This document shows positions 1 through 6,651 of a DNA stretch of 16,369 nt, in pieces (the stretch's first letter is position 1; each line of letters begins with the position of its first letter). Below the pieces are notes generated by a model. The model saw only the letters and a program-made list of their open reading frames with translations. It ran no database searches and was not told the DNA's origin. Origin of the DNA: CAZRDB01 sp964598695 (lineage in GTDB: Bacteria; Armatimonadota; Zipacnadia; UBA1398); the NCBI GenBank assembly GCA_964598695.1, contig CAZRDB010000119.1:1-16369 (forward strand), in the 5' to 3' direction. The position numbers and the translations under genes were made by a program.

Positions 1-1276
1 GCTCGCGCGCCGCGAGCCGCACGGAGGCCGGCGTCTCGCCGGGGGGCGCATCGAGCGCGATCGCGAGCACACTCGCCTCGAGCGTCTCGACCGGGGCCAC
101 CGCGAGGGCCAGCACGCGGGCGGAGTGCGAGAGGCGGGTCGCCAGGAGCCGACCCCGCGCGACCGCCACCAGCGGCCCGGCCACGGGGCCTACGTGCACG
201 ATCGACGAGCCGGCCTCGTCGCCCAGGGGCGTCACGACGATCAGGCGCGCACCGTCCTCGGAGTAGGAGAGCGAGGAGCCGCCCGCCATCGCCGGCGCCT
301 CGACGCGGCCGATCTCCACCGGCGCGCCCTCGGGCGAGAGCGGGTAGCGCGTGAGGGTCCGCGTGCGGCCGGTCCGGTCGGTCGGCGTCTCGACGAGGAG
401 CGCGTCCCCCGACGGGGTCAGGCCGAAGGTCAGGGCGAACCGTCGGTCCGGCAAGTGGGGCGCGACCACCCGGGGCTCGCCGCCCAGCTCCTGCACCACG
501 ATACCGTGACGGGTGAGGTAGGCGCACGTGCCGTAGCCCCGGCAGAAGGCGGGCTCGAACGCGCCGGCCTCGGGATTGAGCAGCACCTCTTGCCCCGAGT
601 CCCGGTCGCAGACCAGCAGCGAGTAGCCGGCACGGTCGCTGCGGGTCGCGAACAGGGCCACGCGGTCGTCTGACTCCACGATCCGTCCTCCGACCACGCG
701 GTGTCGCTCACCCAGGATGCGCGCCGTGCGGCCGTCGGCGAAGCACAGCGCGACCTGTCGCTCATCCGAGGCGCCCGAGCCGACCGTCGCGAGGGCATAG
801 GCGGCGGCGCCGTCGTCCGTCGGCGTCACGCTCACCACGGGGAGCGTCCCCGAGACCGCGCGGCCAGCCGGGACCGCCGCGGCGACCGCCCACAGCGCGG
901 CCGGTCGGTTGGCGCCGGGCTGGAGGAGCAGCCACAGCGTGTCGCCTCTCCAGGTCGACATGCGAATGTGCTTGGGGGAGACGAGCGACAGATCGGCCAC
1001 GGCGCGGTCGGCGCCGCTCTCGAGATTGCGGATGTGCAGGGCGGCTTCGCCGCGTCTCCAGTACGCGGCGTAGCGCCCGGAGGGCGCGACCTGGATCCAG
1101 TCCCACGCGAACGTCTCTCCAACCGGGGCCACCGCCCCGTCGGGCGCGATCCGGCGGAAGCCGTACTCGGCCGGCGCGCCGGGCTCGATCCAGGCGAGGC
1201 GCGGTCGCTCGGGAGCCTGCCCCCAGGCCACGGCCGCGATGAGAGGGACTGCGCAGAGCAGGCGCAACAGACGCAC
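1..1276 (-). CDS. Secreted beta-propeller-like protein, C-terminus cut by window edge
   Basis: I read an open frame of 425 codons from GTG at 1276 to the left edge, with no stop. The start is set by GGAGG at 1286-1290, nine bases upstream, followed directly by a signal peptide: an Arg-containing tip (VRLLRLLCAVPLIAAVAWG) with likely cleavage before QAPERP. The mature part is rich in short beta-strand and turn units of the type 'xxAWIEPG', 'IQVAPSGRYAAYW', 'FGLTPSGDALLVETP' and 'LSYSEDGARLIVV'. These spaced S/P-x-D/S-G-x-x-x repeats are typical of WD40-like or TolB-like propellers. No catalytic motif is visible in the part present. It probably acts outside the cytoplasmic membrane as a binding or scaffold protein. 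A C-terminal peptidase domain, as in S9-type proteins, cannot be excluded because the end is missing. Function is inferred from fold-like repeats only. Confidence 0.72.
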   Translation of the reverse strand, partial: MRLLRLLCAVPLIAAVAWGQAPERPRLAWIEPGAPAEYGFRRIAPDGAVAPVGETFAWDWIQVAPSGRYAAYWRRGEAALHIRNLESGADRAVADLSLVSPKHIRMSTWRGDTLWLLLQPGANRPAALWAVAAAVPAGRAVSGTLPVVSVTPTDDGAAAYALATVGSGASDERQVALCFADGRTARILGERHRVVGGRIVESDDRVALFATRSDRAGYSLLVCDRDSGQEVLLNPEAGAFEPAFCRGYGTCAYLTRHGIVVQELGGEPRVVAPHLPDRRFALTFGLTPSGDALLVETPTDRTGRTRTLTRYPLSPEGAPVEIGRVEAPAMAGGSSLSYSEDGARLIVVTPLGDEAGSSIVHVGPVAGPLVAVARGRLLATRLSHSARVLALAVAPVETLEASVLAIALDAPPGETPASVRLAARE

Positions 1277-1408
1277 GATCGGGTTCCTCCTTCGGTACCC
1301 CGCTACCCTTCGGACGGCCGCGCGGCCTCCCCTCTTCGCCATCGCCGAGCGGGCCCAGTCCATGGAAGTTAGTCTCGGCAAAGATTCTCACCGCGCCGCG
1401 CCGTACAG

Positions 1409-1417
1409 TGCTATGAT
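1409..1417 (+). promoter_or_regulatory. Extended -10 promoter element (TGCTATGAT)
   Basis: TG-n-TATGAT matches the extended -10 consensus for the housekeeping sigma factor and stands out in very GC-rich surroundings. No good -35 is found 16-18 bases upstream, as expected when an extended -10 is used. Transcription would start near 1424 and give a leader of about 108 nt before the TTG start at 1532. Confidence 0.5.
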
Positions 1418-1434
1418 GCCCCCGTGCTACGGAA

Positions 1435-1465
1435 GGAACCACGAATCGGACTGCGAAGTGGTTCC
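1435..1465 (+). promoter_or_regulatory. Leader stem-loop 1 (8-bp perfect stem)
   Basis: GGAACCAC (1435-1442) pairs perfectly with GTGGTTCC (1458-1465) around a 15-nt loop. It lies in the predicted leader between the extended -10 at 1409 and the start at 1532. I do not recognise it as a known riboswitch class. It could be a regulatory or stabilising leader structure. Confidence 0.4.
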
Positions 1466-1481
1466 GTGCACACGGCTGCAA

Positions 1482-1498
1482 TGGGGAGCGAATCCCCA
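1482..1498 (+). promoter_or_regulatory. Leader stem-loop 2 (TGGGGA-GCGAA-TCCCCA)
   Basis: A perfect 6-bp stem (1482-1487 with 1493-1498) closes a 5-nt GCGAA loop. It ends 18 bases before the AAGGAGG ribosome binding site at 1517, so it does not itself cover that site. Together with the larger stem at 1435-1465 it makes a structured leader for the gene at 1532. Confidence 0.4.
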
Positions 1499-1531
1499 CA
1501 GGAATCGAGGACGCTGAAGGAGGTCTTTGCC

Positions 1532-1993
1532 TTGCGGAAGATGCTCGTTGTTCTCTGCCTGTTGGTCGTCACGGGCGCATTTGCCGGTTCCGCGTCGGCG
1601 AGCTGGTTCGACGGGCCGGACCGTCCACAGAAGTACGAGTACTCGCGTGAGCTGTTCCGCGGCTCCTTCCCCGCAGTCAACGGCCAGATCGACCTGCTCC
1701 TCGTGGGCCGGACGGTCCTGGGCGACGCCATCTCCGTCGACGAGAGCGTCATCTACGTGCCCGTGGGCGAGAAGATCCGCTTCCACGCGGTCAGCCTCGA
1801 CTCCAACTACGTCGTGCGCGTCAAGAACGTCGGCAGCCATGAGCCGCTCCTCGACTTCGGCGTCACCGGCGGCGGAGAGGGTACGGGCCAACTCACTCGT
1901 GGCCTCAACCTCAAGGAGATCCGCGAACTGGTGCTGCTCAAGAACGGCGAGGACCGCGTCGGCAAGCCGGTCAAGCTCGTCCCGCTCGGCTAG
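1532..1993 (+). CDS. Small secreted protein of unknown function
   Basis: The predicted product has 153 residues. I chose TTG at 1532 because AAGGAGG (1517-1523) lies eight bases before it; ATG at 1541 is the alternative. The N-terminus is a textbook signal peptide (RKMLVVLCLLVVTGAFAG, then SASA before SWFDG), so about 130 residues are exported. The mature part is mixed beta-strand in character, with segments GQIDLLLVGRTVLGD, VIYVPVGEKIRFHAVSLD and NYVVRVKNVG, and a C-terminal GKPVKLVPLG. It has no cysteine in the mature part, no lipobox and no catalytic motif. It has its own likely promoter (extended -10 at 1409) and a structured leader, and is followed by a strong inverted repeat, so it appears to be a single-gene transcript. 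I do not recognise the family; a small beta-sandwich envelope protein is a guess. Confidence 0.8.
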   Translation: MRKMLVVLCLLVVTGAFAGSASASWFDGPDRPQKYEYSRELFRGSFPAVNGQIDLLLVGRTVLGDAISVDESVIYVPVGEKIRFHAVSLDSNYVVRVKNVGSHEPLLDFGVTGGGEGTGQLTRGLNLKEIRELVLLKNGEDRVGKPVKLVPLG

Positions 1994-2021
1994 CCCGCGC
2001 GATGAGCGCCGTCCGTACCTC

Positions 2022-2056
2022 CGTAGCGCCCGGGCGCCCGATGCCCGGGCGCTACG
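2022..2056 (+). terminator. Terminator-like 14-bp perfect stem-loop
   Basis: CGTAGCGCCCGGGC (2022-2035) pairs perfectly with GCCCGGGCGCTACG (2043-2056) across a 7-nt loop. It sits 29 bases after the stop of the small secreted protein gene and before the lipoprotein gene. No T-run follows (CGTTCCGCG), so it is either a U-tract-less hairpin terminator, as often proposed in GC-rich genomes, or a 3'-end stabiliser. Confidence 0.6.
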
Positions 2057-2095
2057 CGTTCCGCGCCCTGTCTGCACGTGAAAGGTGGCCCCTCC

Positions 2096-3067
2096 GTGCT
2101 CCGTAGCGCTCACCGATCCCGCCCGCCGGTCGCCCGGCCGCGGTGGCAGGTCGCGGCCTGCGCGCTCCTCGCGGCAGTGGCGGGGTGCGGTGGCGGGGGC
2201 GGCGCCCCGTCCCCGGACACGACGACGCTCGCCTCGGCCCTCGGCACGCTCGAGCGCGTGGCCCTGGCCGACGGCTACGTCTACGTGACCGAGCGCGTGG
2301 GCGCGGGCGCCCGGATCCTCGCGGCGCCCCTCGCGGGTGGCGCTCCCACCGAGGTGGCCGCCACGAACGGCGCGATTCCCTCCGTCGCGGCGTACGGCTC
2401 CGGTGTTCTCTACATCGACGCGGCCGAGCGGAACGTCTGCCATGCCGCCGTGGGCGCGACGGCCACAGTGCTGAACCACAGCGCCACGGCGGCCCCTCGC
2501 GCCGTCGCCACCGACGGCGAGAGCGCGTACTGGATCGACGGAGCCGGCACGCTCATCGTCGGACTGAGCCTCCCGGACGACCCCGGCGCGACCGACCCTC
2601 CCCCTCCGCTCAGCTTCCCCCCGATTGTCGCGGCGACCGACCGCGCCACCCTCCTGGCCGTGGGGGGCGGCGTCCTCTGGCTGGCCGATCAGGGCGGCGT
2701 CCGCCTCGCGAGCGTCGCGAGCACCGGCGGCAGCCCCGCCGCCGCGGCGACGGGACTCGGCGCAACCGCCGACCTGGCCGCATCGTCGACCACCGTCGCG
2801 GCCTGCGTGTCGGGGGGGCTGTACAGCGGCGGGTCGCTCACGCCTCTGCCGTCGGGCGCGGCTGTGGCTGCCGGCGTGTCGGCGCAGGGGCCGCTCGCCG
2901 CGAGCGCCACGGCCGTGTACCTGCGCGAGGCCGGTGGCCTGCGGCGCGTGCTGGCGGCGCAGGGCCTGGCCGATCTCGACTGCGCCGGGTCGCTCGTGGC
3001 GCTGGCCGAGAACGCCTCGGGCGCCGGGCGCGTGCGGCTGCTCACGCTGCCGGCGACGGGATCCTAG
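2096..3067 (+). CDS. Propeller-like lipoprotein
   Basis: The predicted product has 323 residues from GTG at 2096, chosen because AAAGGTGG (2081-2088) lies seven bases upstream; GTG at 2078 in the same frame is possible. An Arg-rich N-region and a hydrophobic core end in the lipobox LLAAVAG-C (Cys about residue 31), followed by a Gly-rich linker, so the protein should be lipid-anchored. The mature part repeats units such as VALADGYVYVTE, ARILAAPLAGGAPTEVA, AVATDGESAYWIDG and LLAVGGGVLWLADQGGV. These 40-45-residue repeats resemble beta-propeller lipoproteins common in myxobacteria-like genomes. No catalytic residues are recognisable; a binding role at the membrane surface is inferred. Its TAG stop shares the palindrome CTAG at 3064-3067 with the stop of the convergent FapA-like gene. 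Confidence 0.8.
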   Translation: MLRSAHRSRPPVARPRWQVAACALLAAVAGCGGGGGAPSPDTTTLASALGTLERVALADGYVYVTERVGAGARILAAPLAGGAPTEVAATNGAIPSVAAYGSGVLYIDAAERNVCHAAVGATATVLNHSATAAPRAVATDGESAYWIDGAGTLIVGLSLPDDPGATDPPPPLSFPPIVAATDRATLLAVGGGVLWLADQGGVRLASVASTGGSPAAAATGLGATADLAASSTTVAACVSGGLYSGGSLTPLPSGAAVAAGVSAQGPLAASATAVYLREAGGLRRVLAAQGLADLDCAGSLVALAENASGAGRVRLLTLPATGS

Positions 3068-4464
3068 CCGAGCGGTCGGAACGTCACGCCGCCGTGCTCC
3101 GCGTCCTCCACGAAGCAGCAGTACTTGTGGACATCGTGCAGCGTGAGCGAGTGCTCGCGGATCTCGATCCTCGTGCCCGCCTGGGCGTCCTGCAGCACCC
3201 GAACCTGGCCTCCGGTCTGGGCCGCGAGCTGCTGCTCCACCGTCTTCAGCTCCTGCACGAGCTGCTCGAGCGTCGCCTGCTGGCTGTCGCGCTGCTCGAC
3301 GGCGCGGCGGATGTTGTCCCGCACCTGCTCCGGCCATGCTGAGAGGTCGGTCGCCGCGGTGATCGGCCCGAGCGCGTGGGCGAGCTTGTGGATGGTCTGG
3401 TGACACTGCGCGATCTGCTGCTGCAGCTCCTCGCGCCGCTCGAGCAGCATGAAGTCGCTTCCGACGATCAGCGCGCAATCGGGGCTCGCGGGGGTCCCGA
3501 ACTTCTTGGCCTCCACGAGCAGCGTCGCGCGGGTTACTCCGCCGATGATCGTCCCGCGGCCCTGGTTGCAGTAGACGCTTCCCCGGGCGCTGACGTGGGA
3601 GTTGAGGATCCCGCGGCGGATCTCGATGTTGCCGCCGGCGCGGATCGTCGCGTGCTCGGCGAACGCCGCCACGACGTCGCCCCCCGCCGAGATGACGCCG
3701 TGCTCGCCGCCGATGATCCCCTGGCTCACCTCGATGCGGCCCGCCGCCTCGACCGTCGCTCCCTCTGCGCGGCCGACGATCGTGACGTCGCCGCCCGCCT
3801 TGACCACGGCGCCCGCGACGGCGTTGCCCTTCACCACGACATCGCGGACGAAGATGATGTCCCCCGTCGTCGGCGTCACGTCGCCGGCGACGATGTGCTC
3901 GGCCATCACCGCGATCGTGCCGGCCTGCTCGTCGATGACCAGCTCGCCGTCCTCGGTCGCGACGAACCGCTCGCCCTTCGTGCCGTCCTCGTCGACGCGC
4001 AGCCGGAACCGGGGCTTCGGCGTCGTGTCGGGCGGCGGAGGAAGCGCGATGTCCTTGCCCAGGACATCGGTCCCCTTGAGCCCGTTGGTCGCGTAGGTCT
4101 TGTACGCGACCACATCGCCCTCGCGGACGCTGATGATCGGCGCCGGGAAGTGGTAGCTGACGGTCTGGCCGGCGCCCTGCGACGCCCAGGGCGTCGGGTC
4201 CGGCGGCGAGACCAGCACATCGAGCCGCGCCGGCTCACCGGCGACGGGCAGACGACCGTGGGCGATGACGCCGCCCTGCTCGAAGCCGGTCTCCTGGCAC
4301 TGCCGCACCATCTGGGAGAGATAGTCCTCGTCGATGCCGAAGACCACACCGGCCTGGTTCAGACGGAGCAGTGCCCCGGCCGGGAGAATCGGCGCCCCGC
4401 CCTCCTTCGGGGGGAAGATCTGCACGCTGCACGAGAGCTTGTCGGGGGCGATCTCGATCTTCAT
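3064..4464 (-). CDS. FapA/DUF342 family polymer-like protein
   Basis: The predicted product has 466 residues from ATG at 4464. It follows the DUF342 (FapA) layout: an N-terminal domain; the FapA core with GRLPVAGEPARLDVLV and GLKGTDVLGKDI (about residues 85-155); a right-handed beta-helix of short Gly-Asp/Gly-Gly turns (AGGDVTIVGRAEG, AGGDVVAAFAEHATIRAGG, GNIEIRRGILNSH) at about 195-310; an alpha-helical coiled coil (LLERREELQQQIAQ to ELKTVEQQLAAQ) at about 335-425; and a small C-terminal beta domain. Family members act in the cytoplasm in polar localisation or assembly of envelope and flagellar systems. No flagellar gene is present here, so the 'flagellar assembly' name should not be taken literally. 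It lies 86 bases downstream of the kinase gene on the same strand and may be the last gene of that transcript. Confidence in the family is high; the role is unknown. Confidence 0.88.
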   Translation of the reverse strand: MKIEIAPDKLSCSVQIFPPKEGGAPILPAGALLRLNQAGVVFGIDEDYLSQMVRQCQETGFEQGGVIAHGRLPVAGEPARLDVLVSPPDPTPWASQGAGQTVSYHFPAPIISVREGDVVAYKTYATNGLKGTDVLGKDIALPPPPDTTPKPRFRLRVDEDGTKGERFVATEDGELVIDEQAGTIAVMAEHIVAGDVTPTTGDIIFVRDVVVKGNAVAGAVVKAGGDVTIVGRAEGATVEAAGRIEVSQGIIGGEHGVISAGGDVVAAFAEHATIRAGGNIEIRRGILNSHVSARGSVYCNQGRGTIIGGVTRATLLVEAKKFGTPASPDCALIVGSDFMLLERREELQQQIAQCHQTIHKLAHALGPITAATDLSAWPEQVRDNIRRAVEQRDSQQATLEQLVQELKTVEQQLAAQTGGQVRVLQDAQAGTRIEIREHSLTLHDVHKYCCFVEDAEHGGVTFRPLG

Positions 4465-4550
4465 GTCGCCGCCCTGGGATCCACCTGCGGACAACGCGCT
4501 CTCCCTCCTCGCCGCGCCCAGTCGGGCGCCCCTGACGCGCCGGAACCGCC

Positions 4551-5468
4551 CTAGCCTGCCAACATCGCCTCCACCCGCTCCCGCGTCGGCAGCGACGGCT
4601 GCGCGCCCAGAACCGTGGCGGCGGCGGCGCCCGCCGCAATGGCGAACCGGGCCGCGCCCGCGGGCCCCGCCCCTTCGGCCAGGGCCAGCGCGAAGCCGGC
4701 CGTCCAAGCGTCGCCGCAGGCCGTCGTGTCGCCGGCCTGCACGGGGCAGGCCGGGATGTGTTCGATCACCCCGCCGTGGCCGATCACCGCGCCGCGCTCG
4801 CCGAGCTTGAGCGCCACGATGCGCGGTCCGAGTTGCTGCATCCGCTCGACGGCCGCGCGGGCCTCGTCGATGCTCTCGATCGGCCCGCAGCCGAGCAGCG
4901 CGCGGGCCTCGGTCTCGTTGGGGGTCAGGACATCGACCTGCTCGAGCCGCTTGGGGAAGTGGTCGCCGGCCGGCGCGACGTCCAGCACGACCAGCGAGTC
5001 CGAAGCCCGGCCGACGCGGATCGCCTCGTCCACCGTCTCGATGCGCATCTCCAACTGCAGCAGCAGCACGTCGCTGCCCGCGATGGTCTCTCGGTGGGCC
5101 TGGACGTACTCCGGCCCCGGCTCGGCATTGGCCCCGAGCGCCACGACGATGGTGTTCTGGCCGGCATCGTCGACGAGGATCAGCGCCGCACCCGACGCGG
5201 CGTCGACCGCCGCAACCTCCGAGACATTCACCGTCTCGCGTTCGAGCGCCTCGAGCAGCGCGCGGCCGTTGGCATCGGAGCCCACCGCGCCGAGGAAGCG
5301 CACCCGGGCCCCGAGGCGCGCGGCCGCGACGGCTTGGTTCGCGCCCTTGCCGCCGTGCGCGGTCAGGAACTCCCGGCCCGCAACGGTCTCGCCGGGCGCA
5401 GGCATCCGCCGGACCCGGAAGACAAGGTCCATGTTGACGCTGCCGACCACGGCAATCGGTACGGGCAC
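4551..5468 (-). CDS. rbsK: PfkB-family sugar kinase, ribokinase type
   Basis: The predicted product has 305 residues, the usual ribokinase length. It starts at GTG 5468 with GGGAGG six bases upstream. Ribokinase phosphorylates D-ribose at O5 with ATP in the cytoplasm. Visible motifs are the N-terminal strand AVVGSVNMDLVF with Asn12 and Asp14, which contact the sugar in ribokinases; the PfkB signature GGKGANQA (39-46); NPTE-type LTPNETEARAL; and the second signature DTTACGDAWTAGF, with the anion-hole residues and catalytic Asp at about 253. The sequence is most like RbsK. However, the neighbour 15 bases upstream is an aldolase-like gene rather than ribose transport genes, so the true substrate may be another keto- or deoxy-sugar, as for IolC- or KdgK-type kinases. 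No ABC transporter lies nearby. Confidence 0.9.
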   Translation of the reverse strand: MPVPIAVVGSVNMDLVFRVRRMPAPGETVAGREFLTAHGGKGANQAVAAARLGARVRFLGAVGSDANGRALLEALERETVNVSEVAAVDAASGAALILVDDAGQNTIVVALGANAEPGPEYVQAHRETIAGSDVLLLQLEMRIETVDEAIRVGRASDSLVVLDVAPAGDHFPKRLEQVDVLTPNETEARALLGCGPIESIDEARAAVERMQQLGPRIVALKLGERGAVIGHGGVIEHIPACPVQAGDTTACGDAWTAGFALALAEGAGPAGAARFAIAAGAAAATVLGAQPSLPTRERVEAMLAG

Positions 5469-5483
5469 CGCGAACCTCCCTTG

Positions 5484-6080
5484 TCAGGAGCGGGCGGATC
5501 CCACCCCCACCGTGAAGGATGCTGTCTGTGTTCCGCCCTCGAACCGCCAGCCCTTCTCGCCGGCGAGCGATGTCAGGCCGTCCATCTTCGCGCCGCGGGC
5601 TTGGTCGAGCCGCTCGATGATCGTGTCGGCCGCCACGCCACGCCGCACGATCGTCTCGATCCCGGCCGCCACCGCCAGCGGATCGTCGGCTCCCGGGTAC
5701 AGGATCGGCCGGCCCATCATCACTCCGCGCACCGTCGGGCAGGCAGCCATGACGCTCTCGATCTCGCGCAGAAGCGCCTCGGTGCTCTCGCGTGGTGGCC
5801 CGCCCTGGACCAGGACCGGCAGGGTCGTGGCCTCGAGCGCCGCCGCGAGCCCCTCGAAGACGGGCAGTCGCAGCCAGGTGCGCGTGGAGGTCTCTCCGAG
5901 CGCCGCCGCGACACACAGGGTCCGCGCGAACGCCTCGACCTCGAGCACCGCCTCGTAGTCGCCCCGGGCGTTGCGCACGACCGGCGCGCACTCGAGGAAG
6001 ACGGGAAGCTGGAGGTCGTTGCAGCGGCCGATCAGCCCGGCGCAGCGCTCGAGGGTCCGGCCCGACTCCGGCGACTGCAT
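5484..6080 (-). CDS. C-terminal part of the interrupted aldolase
   Basis: This is the remaining frame if translation restarts at ATG 6080, four codons after the amber codon: 198 residues. No Shine-Dalgarno sequence precedes that ATG (ATCCGGATCGAC), so independent translation is unlikely. It carries LPVLVQGGPPRE and GVMMGRPILYPG, the C-terminal half of the barrel. Confidence 0.55.
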   Translation of the reverse strand: MQSPESGRTLERCAGLIGRCNDLQLPVFLECAPVVRNARGDYEAVLEVEAFARTLCVAAALGETSTRTWLRLPVFEGLAAALEATTLPVLVQGGPPRESTEALLREIESVMAACPTVRGVMMGRPILYPGADDPLAVAAGIETIVRRGVAADTIIERLDQARGAKMDGLTSLAGEKGWRFEGGTQTASFTVGVGSARS

Positions 6081-6092
6081 GTCGATCCGGAT

Positions 6093-6593
6093 CTAGACCT
6101 TCACCGCGTCGCAGCCCAGGTGCTTTGCGCGCTCGGGCGTGAAGGCCGTCATCGCGTCGTCCATCTCGAACGCGGTGCCGCTGATCCCCCCGCGGTTCGC
6201 GCAGGCGATGAACACGCGACCGTCCAGGAAGGCCGGCCCGCCGTTCTCGCGCAGGATCTGCTGGACCATGCACAGCTCCTCGAGGACGTCGGGCGTGCCC
6301 ATGACGCCGTCGAACGCGCCCGCGAGGAGCACGCGGACCAGGCGGGCGAGATAGTCCCAACGGCGCGCCAGCGCCAACCGGTTGTCGCCCAGCGCGATCG
6401 CGCCGCGTCCGCCATGGTCGGCCGCCAGGATGAGAAGGCGGCTGTCGGGCGGGAGGAAGGTCTTGCGCGGCTGGCGTGTCTGGGTCGCCTTGTAGACCGC
6501 AACCGGGTCCTTCGCTCTCAGGTCGCAGACCAGCCGGTAGAGACCCTCCGGGAAGTAGGCGGCCGAGTCGAAGACGAAACCGGGTGCTGACAT
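6093..6593 (-). CDS. N-terminal part of the interrupted aldolase
   Basis: This is what would be made if the amber at 6093-6095 is a true stop: 166 residues ending in CDAVKV. It contains the first five or so strands of the barrel, including AADHGGRG and MGTPDVLEEL, but lacks the phosphate-binding end. A truncated barrel is not expected to fold or act alone. Confidence 0.6.
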   Translation of the reverse strand: MSAPGFVFDSAAYFPEGLYRLVCDLRAKDPVAVYKATQTRQPRKTFLPPDSRLLILAADHGGRGAIALGDNRLALARRWDYLARLVRVLLAGAFDGVMGTPDVLEELCMVQQILRENGGPAFLDGRVFIACANRGGISGTAFEMDDAMTAFTPERAKHLGCDAVKV

Positions 6594-6651
6594 ACGTACC
6601 ACTCCTAGGATGGCGATCGCGACGCCGCAGCGCCGCGTCTCATGCAGTCGC

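Larger units (their letters stand above)
5484..6593 (-). pseudogene. Class I aldolase-like (Cgl0159/LacD-type) gene interrupted by in-frame TAG
   Basis: One continuous reading frame of 369 positions, with a single amber codon at 6093-6095, runs from ATG 6593 (AGGAG eight bases upstream) to TGA at 5484. The protein is a predicted (beta/alpha)8 aldolase of the Cgl0159/DeoC/LacD superfamily. Segments are LLILAADHGGRG (ADH strand), FDGVMGTPDVLEEL, FIACANRGGISGTAFEMDDA, then CDAVKV-stop-IRIDMQSPESGRTLE, LPVFLECAPVV, LPVLVQGGPPRE (phosphate-loop-like) and RGVMMGRPILYPGADDP. Relatives cleave phosphorylated keto/deoxy sugars through a Schiff-base lysine. The amber falls in the conserved AVKxLxRxD strand, where relatives have Leu or another hydrophobic residue, so one TTG-to-TAG change would explain it. 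Both halves keep family features, so the damage is recent, is a sequencing error, or is read through. It lies 58 bases after the upstream gene and 15 before the kinase, so the locus looks like an operon. Confidence 0.8.

Noticed and set aside
1424..1531. Leader as a cyclic-di-GMP or fluoride riboswitch.
   Set aside because: I compared it with remembered consensus segments of both classes and found no matching conserved core; only generic stem-loops are visible.
1427..3478. A 683-codon frame on the minus strand across the two secreted-protein genes.
   Set aside because: It is an antisense artefact of high GC content. The plus-strand genes there have signal peptides, a lipobox and good ribosome binding sites.
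6093..6095. Amber codon read as pyrrolysine or as a reassigned sense codon.
   Set aside because: TAG ends at least five other genes in the window, the gene is not a methylamine methyltransferase, and no pyl genes are present. Mutation, error or ordinary readthrough is simpler.
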